Assembly: GCA_030041095.1 (NCBI GenBank)
Contig: JASHON010000205.1
Span: 1 to 64,000, forward strand
Reading direction: 5' to 3'
Source of the DNA: Terriglobia bacterium
GTDB taxonomy: Bacteria; Acidobacteriota; Terriglobia; UBA7540
DNA length: 64,000 nucleotides
The notes under the pieces are model-generated. The model saw only the letters and a list, made by a program, of their open reading frames with translations, was not told the DNA's origin and searched no databases. Shown here piece after piece: positions 9,701 to 17,425 of this stretch (its first letter is position 1; each line of letters starts with the position of its first letter). The translations under genes and the position numbers were made by a program.

Positions 9701-10315
9701 CATCTGGTTGCCCTGAGAGCCATTGACGTAAATGCTTCCGTACTGCTGGCCGTCCTGGACAAACTCGCCCGGTGGGACGACCGCGCCTGGTATCAGGCTC
9801 AGAAAGAATAGCGGCGACTGCCCGTTGACTTGGATATTCTGGACCTGCGTGCCGACAATGCTTTCCCCAAGCTGTGCTGTTTCGGTTTGGAGTTGTTGCC
9901 CTTGAGATGAGACCTGAATCGTCTGCGTAACTTGCCCCACAGTTAAGGTGATGTCCCCGAGCGGGAGCGCCGTATTGGCGTTGAGGACTTGGTTCAGCCT
10001 TTCAGTCTTCTTGAAGCCCTCAGCTTCCACCGTGACGTTATAATGACCCGGCAGTAGAACCGGAAAGACGAAGTGTCCTTGCCCATCCGTGACGGTTCTA
10101 AAAATACTGTTTTTGTCTTGATTGATCGCGGTGACGTTCGCATTCGGGATAACCCGGCCTTGTGGGTCAACCACGGTTCCCGAGATCGATCCGGCCGTCG
10201 TCTGGCAGATCATGGCGCTTGCAAACAGGACAATCCACACGGTGGTCAGCGCGGCCAGCGTCATCCATACGTGTGTGCCAGTTCGCCTCCCCGATACAAT
10301 GCTTCTGTCGCTCAT
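6722..10315 (-). CDS. Oar-like TonB-dependent receptor with carboxypeptidase-regulatory domain
   Basis: A 1197-residue outer-membrane protein. Residues about 15-40 are a hydrophobic signal sequence. Residues about 43-125 are a carboxypeptidase-regulatory-like beta-sandwich (GSISGTVVDPQGRVIPNANV, GHYNVTVEAEGFKK). A plug-like region follows (VQEVNVLTTNYQAQYGRNGGAQISVVSKSG, with an expected HGSGFEYYRD strand), then a long beta-barrel ending with a terminal phenylalanine (VVKFVF), the usual BAM signal. Such receptors are abundant in Acidobacteriota and probably import oligosaccharides or other large substrates. It heads a minus-strand unit with the cysteine hydrolase. Its promoter carries a palindrome also seen upstream of the fucosidase gene. 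Confidence 0.92.
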   Translation of the reverse strand: MSDRSIVSGRRTGTHVWMTLAALTTVWIVLFASAMICQTTAGSISGTVVDPQGRVIPNANVTAINQDKNSIFRTVTDGQGHFVFPVLLPGHYNVTVEAEGFKKTERLNQVLNANTALPLGDITLTVGQVTQTIQVSSQGQQLQTETAQLGESIVGTQVQNIQVNGQSPLFFLSLIPGAVVPPGEFVQDGQQYGSIYVNGSQGNQMHVTTNGASNEDTGANSGWMSPMSLDAVQEVNVLTTNYQAQYGRNGGAQISVVSKSGTPEFHGSGFEYYRDQSLNANTWTNNLVNLPVAPYHYNDYGFNIGGPVYIPGRFNAQKNKLFFFWDEEWQDQLVPNGAQDLTVPTTAERQGDFSQAVDQNGNPVLIRNPFSGLPCSQTDSAGCFAGNKIPSSMFYGPGQKLLNLLPMPNAVSASHPSYNYVSQISAQHPRREDLVRLDYNLNEKWHLFANALRAADSETNPYGIWGATNIPLYNLYYTIPGYQYVLNVTTAISPTAVNEITADVGHDGQYNGTPYGSPAWTPAATGVNLPTIYPRYADLMPGFQFGGTEIGNSPEFSTGSFPFYNANTTYELTDDFSKSLGQHFLKAGIYYERNWKVQPSGATYAGSYNFGDNPDNPLDSGFGFSNALLGVFNSFTQGSAYVQGWPWYNEVEFYLQDTWKVQRRLTLDYGIRFYYAQPPFDGHGQISNFLPQSWSAAEAPQLLEPQLVNGQRVAVNPVTGAVEPAVDIGSLAPGSGSLLNGLVTLGQNGISGDVTKSPGILPGPRLGFAYELPGHQNIVFRAGGGVFYDRERTDAYMSSLLGNPPDTEQPTINYGLVSSVGPSSQTLLAPPPLNAFPYTAQTPTIYDYSAGVESKLPWSMLLNVSYVGSVSNHILDQYILNPVPFGADFLPQNQDPTLVQTNPGALLGSNAMLPQFLTKYRGFGTIDFNDFGASSNYNSLQVSLNRRFAPGLFLGVAYTWSKCMDIEDGDQSEVRWDQYTRTAFYGPCGFNPTQNLAANYVYRLPNVPTSLGSFDNRASRAILNGWQLSGFTNFESGLPYSPSLNISGISGQNITGTPDWNPDLLCVGNPEAGTSSSPFNRINGMAFAVPPVGSIGLGCSRNDLWGPGINDWDISLQKNIPIKERAHLELRAEAFNAFNHTQFSGVNNTLDFSGLTNPQPTNLPYNSAGKLVNINGFGTVNGVDPPRVLQFVVKFVF

Positions 10316-10343
10316 GGCGTCCTCCCGAAGAAAATGATTTGTT

Positions 10344-10373
10344 ACTTATATATCAGTAGCTTCGCACTGTCAA
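10344..10373 (-). promoter_or_regulatory. Promoter of the TonB receptor with overlapping palindromic operator
   Basis: On the minus strand, TTGACA (10373-10368) and TATAAG (10350-10345) are separated by 17 bases, 30-odd bases before the receptor start. The near-palindrome ACTGATATATAAGT (10357-10344) covers the -10 box. A perfect GTTATATAAC palindrome lies further upstream at 10411-10420. A TGATATATCA palindrome overlaps the -10 box of the fucosidase promoter next to the GntR gene. I infer that these are operator sites of that regulator. The remaining gene-free region up to 10649 shows nothing else I recognise. Confidence 0.55.
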
Positions 10374-10649
10374 GCCAAATATTTTGCTGTCAACATAATC
10401 TATAGTTTGCGTTATATAACTGATACGGCTGCAGTAGTTGTCGTGTCAAAGACGGGCGAAAACGGCCGTGGAAGCGCTTCTGCGGACGTTCAAACCGCCA
10501 GGGCCAAGGAGTTTAGTGAGTCTGACTTCCATATCCCGAAGGGATATCAGAAGCGAAGCCATTGGCTAGTCGGTAAGCTCGAAGTCAAGCGGGGCAACAT
10601 GTCGTAGAGCCTGAAGGAAATTAATGACGTTCGGAAGCCCTGGGGCGCC

Positions 10650-11828
10650 TCACTTCATTTCCTGGGAGCCTCCACCTTGCCGAATTCGTCCATCCGCGCT
10701 ACGGGGTTCACGGCTCACCGAACCGCTGATTTCGTCCATCAGGGTGGCTCTCCGCGCTCCATGGATTTGGCTGAACTTTTGGAGCATGCGCCTCTCAAGA
10801 TCGGTTTTTGATTCCAACCGGTAGATCTGAGCGAGCCGGTAATAAGCGTCCGCCCTGTTTGGATCGAGAACGATCGCCCGCTTAAACTCTCCTTCCGCTT
10901 GCGCGTATCTTTTTTGCGAGAAATCGATAACGCCAAGGTCGTAATAGGCGAGGCGGCAGTTCGGATCGTCACGCACGGCATCTTGAGCCAAAGGTCGCGC
11001 CTTGGCGGCGCTTCCGCCTCGAATGGATATATCCGCCAGGTATGCCTCTGCCTGGGCGCGATTTCCATTAAGGTCGATTTCGCGCTGGAATTCGGGCGCG
11101 GCAAGCGTAAACCGCCGCTGCTCCCAATAGAGATAACCCAGCGCAAAATGGATGGCAGGCGCATCGGGCGCTTCCAATTCCGCTGCTTTGATCTGTTCGA
11201 TCGCTTCGGCCGTTCGCCCGAGCCGGTCTAATGCTTCGCCCACCAGCATGTGGACGGTAGGCGAATTTGGCGAGTTCAGAAGCAGCCGATGCAGTAAATC
11301 CAGGAGGGGCTTTTTTTCGTGAGCGTGGAAGTAGCTTTCCGCAAGCAAATACTGGAGGGTTGAGTTGTTGGGTTCGGCTTTCATTAAAATTTCAAGCTGG
11401 TGACTGGCCGGACCAAAATCGCTCAGGCTGTAGTAGGACATCGCCAGGAGCGTTCGCGCTTGAAAACTATGGAGGTCATATTCCAATACCTGGCGGAGCG
11501 GGGGCACAGCGGCAGAAAATTGCCCCGCCTTGAAGTAAGCGAGCCCGAGATCCGTCCAGGCGGGAATAGAATGCGGATCAATTTTGATCGCCCGCTTGTA
11601 AGCCAAGGCGGCTTGCGAGTAAAGTCCGTGGCGGGCGTAGCAAACACCTAAGTTGATCAGGACCGAGGCCGAAAGAGGGGGTGCGCTCGGTCTCTCCGCA
11701 CACAACGGAGCGGCGCTGCGCGACGTCTCGGTTGCCCTTGCCTGAGCCTGCAACCGCATCGCCGCTCGAAGTGGCTGGCCGTAACCACAAAGCAGGGCAG
11801 CGGCCACCAATGTCCACGGCCACTTCAT
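10650..11828 (-). CDS. Exported TPR-repeat protein
   Basis: Start ATG 11828 (rather than 11879) gives a clean signal peptide: KW followed by PWTLVAAALLCGYG and an alanine-rich cleavage region. The body, about 390 residues, consists of tetratricopeptide repeats, for example INLGVCYARHGLYSQAALAYKRAI, AWTDLGLAYFKAGQFSAAVPPLRQ and AYYRLAQIYRLESKTDLERR. TPRs bind partner proteins or peptides; no enzymatic domain is seen. It begins 3 bases after the GntR regulator stop and is therefore translationally close to it, on the same strand. Its function is unknown, perhaps a periplasmic scaffold for the sugar-use locus. Confidence 0.85.
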   Translation of the reverse strand: MKWPWTLVAAALLCGYGQPLRAAMRLQAQARATETSRSAAPLCAERPSAPPLSASVLINLGVCYARHGLYSQAALAYKRAIKIDPHSIPAWTDLGLAYFKAGQFSAAVPPLRQVLEYDLHSFQARTLLAMSYYSLSDFGPASHQLEILMKAEPNNSTLQYLLAESYFHAHEKKPLLDLLHRLLLNSPNSPTVHMLVGEALDRLGRTAEAIEQIKAAELEAPDAPAIHFALGYLYWEQRRFTLAAPEFQREIDLNGNRAQAEAYLADISIRGGSAAKARPLAQDAVRDDPNCRLAYYDLGVIDFSQKRYAQAEGEFKRAIVLDPNRADAYYRLAQIYRLESKTDLERRMLQKFSQIHGARRATLMDEISGSVSREPRSADGRIRQGGGSQEMK

Positions 11829-11830
11829 AA

Positions 11831-12625
11831 TCACCCAGCGCCGGCAATCTGGCCCTTGGAAGCTTCCCCGGCGCGGCAAGCGGGGCTTTGCCTCCGCTTC
11901 AGGCGCCAGTGGTCACCATGGTCGGGCTCGATGGCCTGGAGAACAGCCTTAAGGCCAAACTGTACGTGCTCGCGCATGGCAGTTTCGGCCCTTTGCGGAT
12001 CACCGGCGACAAGCACTTCTGCCAGCTCCTGATGGAAGTTGAGCGGCAAAATACGCCGGTCGGACGCCGTATCGTAAATCCAGTTAAAAACCAGCACGTG
12101 ATTCTTCTCGATGGCCGCCTTGAGAAGCTCGGAACGGGCATACATGGCAATCTTCATGTGCAGCTCAACATGAAACTTCTGGACGGCGAAAAGGAAGTCT
12201 CGGTCAGTGTTTTCGGATGCCGCGCGCGCGAACAGAGCGTCCACGTGCCCGGCGGCTCTCTTGAGCTCTAAGCCCTCTTCAAACGTGATCCGTTCGGAGC
12301 ACAGCCGGGCGGACTGGCATTCGAGCGCTTCTCTCACATCAAACCGTTGCCGGACCTCATCGAGCGTCGGAATGCGAACTCGCGTGCCGGCGCGCGGCCG
12401 GCTTTCCAGTAAGCCTTCCGTTTCCAGGTGTTGGAGAGCTTCGGCCACCGGCACCAAACTCATGCCAAATTGTTTGGCTAAACTTCGCCGGGAAATCACG
12501 GTCCCAAGTCTGAGAGTTCCCCGAAGAATCTGATCGAGCACGAGCTGATATGCCTGTTGCGCCAGACTTGAATTGCGGCGCAACCTCCCTGGCCGTTTTT
12601 TCAAAAGAGTTTCACGCTCTTGCAT
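11831..12625 (-). CDS. GntR-family regulator, FadR/VanR (FCD) subfamily
   Basis: A 264-residue regulator. The N-terminal winged helix (YQLVLDQILRGTLRLGTVISRRSLAKQFGMS, then EALQHLETEGLLESRPRAGTRV) is a GntR DNA-binding domain. The C-terminal part is helical, with the acidic and histidine residues expected of an FCD metal/ligand-binding domain (FHVELHMKIAMYARS, REHVQFGL). Such proteins usually repress sugar-acid or sugar catabolic genes until the ligand binds. The regulator lies between the TonB receptor and the fucosidase gene. The fucosidase promoter lies upstream of its own start, so one intergenic region could control both. Confidence 0.88.
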   Translation of the reverse strand: MQERETLLKKRPGRLRRNSSLAQQAYQLVLDQILRGTLRLGTVISRRSLAKQFGMSLVPVAEALQHLETEGLLESRPRAGTRVRIPTLDEVRQRFDVREALECQSARLCSERITFEEGLELKRAAGHVDALFARAASENTDRDFLFAVQKFHVELHMKIAMYARSELLKAAIEKNHVLVFNWIYDTASDRRILPLNFHQELAEVLVAGDPQRAETAMREHVQFGLKAVLQAIEPDHGDHWRLKRRQSPACRAGEASKGQIAGAG

Positions 12626-12812
12626 GGTCTGGTGTCAAGCGAAATCACAAAGCTGCCGCTTACTCTTCCTCCGTTCCTGTGTCAAGAGCCTTTTCCCACC
12701 CAATGCTTACCTTATCTTTCGCGGCGCTCCAAAGTCAAGGGCATCAAGGCGAAAGACTTCTGTCCTGCTTCTTTCATGCGTCAGACCAGGCAACCGCAGG
12801 CAAGCTGAAATT

Positions 12813-12841
12813 TTGACGGAGAGCAGATTTGTGATATATCA
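12813..12841 (+). promoter_or_regulatory. Fucosidase promoter with TGATATATCA palindrome over the -10 box
   Basis: TTGACG at 12813-12818 and TATATC at 12835-12840 are spaced by 16 bases, about 90 bases before the fucosidase start. A perfect 10-bp palindrome TGATATATCA (12832-12841) covers the -10 box. Nine of its ten bases match TGATATATAA at the -10 of the TonB receptor promoter. It lies in the divergent region between the GntR gene and the fucosidase gene, which supports an operator role. The rest of the region from 12626 shows no gene. Confidence 0.5.
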
Positions 12842-12931
12842 ATCTATGGTTGGCGCAGAGCCGTCTTCCGTATTCTCCGACTGCCCGCCATGCCGCCAAC
12901 CCGAAAACTAGAAGAGATGAGGTCAATCGTC

Positions 12932-14431
12932 ATGCAACGAAGGAAGTTTTTTGGTGAGTCCATTGCGTTCTTAGCAGGATTGAACGGAATTGGAGGGACA
13001 CGCAAGTCATACGGCATGGATTCGTCCGTAACGGGCCGGAACACTTCGGCTCCATGTGCTAATTCTGACTATCGGGAATTAGAGAAGGCAGCCAATGAAA
13101 CATGGACCCGGGGCCCGCAAGCCGTGAGTCCTGGTTATCATCACGCTCCGCAGGATGCCATTGATGCTTTCAAGGATTTGAAATTTGGTATACGTATCCA
13201 CTGGGGGCTCTATTGCCTCATCGGCAGCCATGAATCGTGGGCGCTTGCGGGCGCGAATCGCGAGTTCCAGAATATTTACAACGTCCTTTGGCAATTCTTC
13301 AACCCTACGGACTTCAACCCCGACTCCTGGATGGATCTCTTCGAGCGCGCGGGGATAAAGTTCTTCACATTTACAACCAAACACCACGAAGGGTTTTCCA
13401 TGTGGCCGACCCAAACCACCCAGGAATGTCCGCGTTTGACGGCGAAAGCGTTCAACCAGGGGTGCGAATACCTTGAAACCGTCACCAACAATTACAGCAT
13501 TATGGATAGTCCGTATCGGAAAGATATTGTCAAAGCCGTCGTCGAAGCGGGCCGGAGAAAGAAGATGAGTATTGGCCTGTACTACTCTCACATCGATTGG
13601 CATGATCCGGCATTCGCTTGGGATCCTTTCAACTATTACTATGATCCGAAATTCACCCAGGCGTCGGATCCCCGACGCTGGCAGACGTTCATCGACCACG
13701 AGCGGGAGCAAGTCCGTGAACTGATGACCAACTACGGACCCATCGATGTTTTCGACTTTGACATGGGATGGCCGGCAGCGGCGGCGGACGCTGTCGCGAG
13801 TATTGCCCGGATGGGGCGGAAGCTTCAGCCCGGTGTAATCATGCGAGGACGGGGAATCGGCGCTTACGGTGACTACCACACGCCGGAACGATGGATTCCG
13901 GCAGCGCAGTCGAAGAGTCTCTGGAAGGTCATTTACCCGTGCGGGACATCTTTTTCTTACATTCCTAGCGATACCTATCATCCGCGAGAATGGGTGTTGG
14001 CATCACTCATCGATGTCACGGCCAAAGGTGGAAACTTCGAAGTGGGATTTGGGCCCATACCCAATGGGACTTGGGCGCCGGAGGCCGTGGAGCGTCTCGA
14101 ATACGTTGGCGAGTGGCTCAAAATAAACGGTGAAGCCATATACAACACGCGCCCCAGAAAAGTCTTTAAGGAAGGCGCGAGCGTCTGGTTTACTGCCACC
14201 AAGGATAAGAAATTTGTTTACGCTATTTGGGCTTATGGGCATGAAAGGGAATTGAAGCTGAAGTCCGTGCGGCCCGTTCCGGGATCGCGAATTCGGATGC
14301 TCGGAATGCAAAAGCCTCTGCAGTGGCGGCAGCAGGGAGAAACTTTGGTCGTGGACATTCCTTCCCAATCTGTCAACCATCCGCCGTGCAAGCAAGCCAT
14401 TGCGCTCAAGATTCAAGTCAGGCCGGATTAA
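12932..14431 (+). CDS. Alpha-L-fucosidase (GH29), Tat-exported
   Basis: The preferred start at 12932 gives MQRRKFFGESIAFLAGLNG, a twin-arginine-type signal; an upstream ATG at 12890 would add 14 residues. The catalytic region matches GH29: FGIRIHWGLYCL, WMDLFERAGIKFFTFTTKHHEGFSMW, then YGPIDVFDFDMGW, where the aspartate is the expected nucleophile. A C-terminal beta-sandwich of about 100 residues follows. Such enzymes remove alpha-L-fucose from glycans in the periplasm or outside the cell. The length of about 500 residues is normal. The neighbouring GntR regulator and SDR support a role in fucose-containing glycan use. Confidence 0.88.
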   Translation: MQRRKFFGESIAFLAGLNGIGGTRKSYGMDSSVTGRNTSAPCANSDYRELEKAANETWTRGPQAVSPGYHHAPQDAIDAFKDLKFGIRIHWGLYCLIGSHESWALAGANREFQNIYNVLWQFFNPTDFNPDSWMDLFERAGIKFFTFTTKHHEGFSMWPTQTTQECPRLTAKAFNQGCEYLETVTNNYSIMDSPYRKDIVKAVVEAGRRKKMSIGLYYSHIDWHDPAFAWDPFNYYYDPKFTQASDPRRWQTFIDHEREQVRELMTNYGPIDVFDFDMGWPAAAADAVASIARMGRKLQPGVIMRGRGIGAYGDYHTPERWIPAAQSKSLWKVIYPCGTSFSYIPSDTYHPREWVLASLIDVTAKGGNFEVGFGPIPNGTWAPEAVERLEYVGEWLKINGEAIYNTRPRKVFKEGASVWFTATKDKKFVYAIWAYGHERELKLKSVRPVPGSRIRMLGMQKPLQWRQQGETLVVDIPSQSVNHPPCKQAIALKIQVRPD

Positions 14432-14566
14432 CGGTTCAGAGGAGAAGCACACGAACCCGGAGGTATCGCTGGTTCGACATTCGATGAGATTACGAGTGAA
14501 AACGGAATGGCAGGAAGCGCGCCTGCACCCATGGGTTAAACCTCACAGGCGCCGGGAGCGCACAAG

Positions 14567-15316
14567 ATGAACCTGGAAGGCAAGATAGGTTTGATCACGG
14601 GTGGCACGGGCGGGATCGGCGCTGCAACGGCTCTTGAGTTCGCGCGGCATGGCGTGGATGTGGCGCTTGTGGCGCGAAGGATGGATGGGGGTGCGGAAAA
14701 GGTCCGGAAAGCGATTCAATCTGACGGGCATCGGTGCGATTTAATCGGTGGAGATATGGCGAAACCAAAGGACGCGGCCCGTTGCGTTGAAGAGACGATC
14801 AGACGCTTCGGGGGCGTCGATATTCTTGTGCACGCCGCCGGTGAAAGCGCTCGGGGCGGTTTGCTCGATACCTCCGTCGAGGCCTGGTACTATGCCTTTG
14901 AGACTCACGTTCACGCCCTTTTCCATCTTTGCCGCGCTTGCGTGCCGACCATGAGGGCGAAGCGCCAGGGAGCCATCATCGCGATTTCCTCAACCTCCGG
15001 TCTCCGGGGTTGTGTGGGCGCGTTCGCTTACGGTGTCGCCAAAGGAGCGCTGCCCAATTTCGTCCGTGCACTGGCGCGGGAACTTGCTGACGATAACGTT
15101 AGGGTCAACTGCGTGTCGCCGGGTGTCATCCGGACTCGCTTTCAGGATTATCTAACTCCGGAACAGGTGCGCCACAATATTGACCAACGCATTCCCTTGC
15201 ATCGGGAGGGTAAGCCGGAGGATGTGGCTGAAATGATCACCTTGCTCGCAGCCAATGACTACGTGACGGGACAAAACTTTGTGATTGACGGTGGACAGAC
15301 GATGCGGATTGCATGA
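14567..15316 (+). CDS. SDR-family oxidoreductase
   Basis: A 249-residue classical SDR with TGGTGGIG cofactor motif, HAAGES in the NNAG position, the serine region IAISSTSG and the intact YGVAK catalytic pair. The C-terminal segment ends with VIDGGQTM, typical of 3-oxoacyl-ACP reductase-like and sugar dehydrogenase SDRs. NAD(P)-dependent reduction or oxidation is certain in kind; the substrate is unknown. It lies 135 bases after the fucosidase on the same strand, so a fucose dehydrogenase role is possible but is only an inference. The 135-base spacer holds nothing I recognise. Confidence 0.88.
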   Translation: MNLEGKIGLITGGTGGIGAATALEFARHGVDVALVARRMDGGAEKVRKAIQSDGHRCDLIGGDMAKPKDAARCVEETIRRFGGVDILVHAAGESARGGLLDTSVEAWYYAFETHVHALFHLCRACVPTMRAKRQGAIIAISSTSGLRGCVGAFAYGVAKGALPNFVRALARELADDNVRVNCVSPGVIRTRFQDYLTPEQVRHNIDQRIPLHREGKPEDVAEMITLLAANDYVTGQNFVIDGGQTMRIA

Positions 15317-15403
15317 TCTTGGCCGATCTCGGTCACCTTGAACCTCCAAATAATGTCTCACGCCCCACGCGCGGCAAGAGCGCGGCCGGCAAGGATCCAC
15401 CAA

Positions 15404-15550
15404 CGGCTAAACAGGCTGCGGAAAAACTCGACGCCGCCACGAACGGTGCGCCGGCATCTTGCCGGCGTCCGTTGAATTGAAGGGAGTTGCCGGCTCGAAG
15501 CCGGCGCTACGTCAACTCCCGAAAGAGCTTTTCCGCAGCCTGTAAAGCCG
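15404..15550. repeat. MITE-like palindrome with 26-bp inverted ends
   Basis: The left end (15404-15429, core ACAGGCTGCGGAAAAACTC) is inverted at 15525-15550 (core GAGCTTTTCCGCAGCCTGT). The 19-base cores differ at one position and the 26-base arms at three. Two internal hairpins (CGCCGGCATCTTGCCGGCG near 15450, and GCCGGCTCGAAGCCGGC near 15488) fill the middle. No ORF is present. This is the structure of a miniature inverted-repeat element or a REP-type repeat. It lies in the convergent gap between the SDR and the GH13 gene. Confidence 0.7.
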
Positions 15551-15583
15551 GTCGCAGCCGGCGCGTACAGGTCAGCCTGGCTA

Positions 15584-17386
15584 CTACAAGGAAGCCACCC
15601 ACGATGCGAACGGCGGCAGCGTGACAGAACGGAGGGAAGAGACTGATCGCAGCGAGGGATCGCTTGCCGCGAGAGTTCTCACGTGGCCGCTGGCGCCGGC
15701 CACTTCGTTCCAACGGACCGATAGGGTCTGCGCGCGGCTGGACATATTCATCGCCACAATCACCGGCGGGGTTCCGTTTGGGCCGGTTCGCACATACGCG
15801 AGGATCGAGTTGCTGTGTCTGTCGAGCATGAGGAGTTTTCCGTCGCGGAGCGCAGGATTGGTGCGGCGCAGCGCAATGAGTTTCTTGTACCAACCGAGCA
15901 GTGAGCCCAGCTCAGCGCTCTCCGTCTGCACGTTCACTGTTTTGTAATTGGGCGGAACGGGTAGCCAGGTTTTAGGGTTCGTGGAGAAGCCTGCCTGCGG
16001 ATTCGAAGCGTTCCATTGCATCGGCGTGCGCTCGCCGTCGCGCCCCTTCTCTTTCGGCCAACCTGTTTTCCCCAATGGATCCTGCACTTCCGCGCGTGTT
16101 TTGGGAGGAGTCGTCACCATGCCGATTTCTTCGCCGTAATACATGAGCGCGACGGAACGGGTGGTAAGAAGAACGGTGGCAAGAATCTTGGCGATGGCTT
16201 CATTGTGCCGGCCGTCGCCGTAGCGGTCCCAACTTCGCGGGTTGTCATGATTGTCAAAGACGAACAGAGGCACGTGGCCGCCGAGACCATGTTCCGCCTC
16301 GACAATCTTTTGCCGGAACTCCGCGGCGTCGAGTTTATCGATGAAGCCGAGTTGCGTATCCATGGGTAATTGCAACTCGCGGCCGTGGAGCCCGTACAGA
16401 GATAGCAGGCTTTTTGCGCTGTTCGTGTAATTCTCGCCCACCAGCACCCGGTCGCCGGGGTAGCGGTCCACCAGTTTCCGCAATTGGCGCAGAACCACGT
16501 GGATTCCAGGCAAGTCTAACGTGCGTGACTCATCTTCATTGGGGTCGCCGTAGTCGTCAACGCCCGGGAGGATTTTTTCATTGCGCAGCTCAGGATCTTC
16601 GAACAACGCCTCGAGCGCATCCAGACGAAAACCTGCCACGCCCTTGTTCAACCAGAAACGGCAGACGTTGTACATGGCCTCTCGAACCTGCGGGTTGTTC
16701 CAGTTCAAGTCCGGCTGATGCACGGAAAACTTATGATAGTAAAACTGCCGCGTTCGAGGATCCCACTGCCACGCCGGGCCGCCGAAATCGCTTTCCCAGT
16801 TATTAGGCGGGGCCATTCCATCATGCTCGAATCTCTTCTGATAGGGTGTGGCCCCGGGCGCGTTGGCCGGCCCGCCGCTGTTCCAGACGTACCAATCGCG
16901 CTTCGGATTGTTTCGCGAGCTGCGGCTTTCAATGAACCAAGGATGCTGGTCCGACGTGTGGTTCAGCACCAGGTCCATCAGCACGCGAATATGATGCTTC
17001 TGCGCCTCTGCCAGCAGCCGGTCAAAATCCGCCATGGTTCCGTACATCGGGTCGATCGCTTCGTAATTGGAAACGTCGTAGCCAAAGTCCACCTGCGGAG
17101 ACGGATAAATCGGAGTGAGCCAGATGGCGTTGACGCCAAGGTTTTCGAGATAGCCGAGACGTGCAACGATGCCATTGAGGTCGCCGATGCCGTCGCCGTT
17201 CGAGTCCTGAAAACTGCGCGGATAAATTTCGTAGATGACCGCGTGTTTCCACCAAGGCTGGCCCGCGCCAGCGGGTAAAGCGGGCGATGGTGAAGCTGCA
17301 AGCGCTCTTGGGGCAGCGGCAAGCTGCAAGGCACGGACCGTCATCAGGCAGGCGAGGATAAGGAGGAGTGATCGAAGCGTCCGCAT
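15584..17386 (-). CDS. Exported alpha-glucosidase / alpha-amylase family GH13
   Basis: Start ATG 17386 gives a signal peptide (RTLRSLLLILACLMTVRALQ). The catalytic barrel is a GH13 oligo-1,6-glucosidase-like domain: WWKHAVIYEIYPRSFQDSNG, DVSNYEAIDPMYGT and MDLVLNHTSDQHPWF. The nucleophile aspartate is in GFRLDALEAL (about residue 255), the acid/base glutamate in VLVGENYTN (about 317) and the third aspartate in FDNHDNPRSW (about 379). It hydrolyses alpha-glucosidic bonds in the periplasm or outside. It is the last gene of the minus-strand operon after the TonB receptor (40-base gap), which points to uptake of alpha-glucans. The length of about 600 residues is normal. Confidence 0.9.
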   Translation of the reverse strand: MRTLRSLLLILACLMTVRALQLAAAPRALAASPSPALPAGAGQPWWKHAVIYEIYPRSFQDSNGDGIGDLNGIVARLGYLENLGVNAIWLTPIYPSPQVDFGYDVSNYEAIDPMYGTMADFDRLLAEAQKHHIRVLMDLVLNHTSDQHPWFIESRSSRNNPKRDWYVWNSGGPANAPGATPYQKRFEHDGMAPPNNWESDFGGPAWQWDPRTRQFYYHKFSVHQPDLNWNNPQVREAMYNVCRFWLNKGVAGFRLDALEALFEDPELRNEKILPGVDDYGDPNEDESRTLDLPGIHVVLRQLRKLVDRYPGDRVLVGENYTNSAKSLLSLYGLHGRELQLPMDTQLGFIDKLDAAEFRQKIVEAEHGLGGHVPLFVFDNHDNPRSWDRYGDGRHNEAIAKILATVLLTTRSVALMYYGEEIGMVTTPPKTRAEVQDPLGKTGWPKEKGRDGERTPMQWNASNPQAGFSTNPKTWLPVPPNYKTVNVQTESAELGSLLGWYKKLIALRRTNPALRDGKLLMLDRHSNSILAYVRTGPNGTPPVIVAMNMSSRAQTLSVRWNEVAGASGHVRTLAASDPSLRSVSSLRSVTLPPFASWVASL

Positions 17387-17425
17387 ACGGCTTCGCTTGA
17401 CTCCATTCAGGAGCAAGACACGGGA

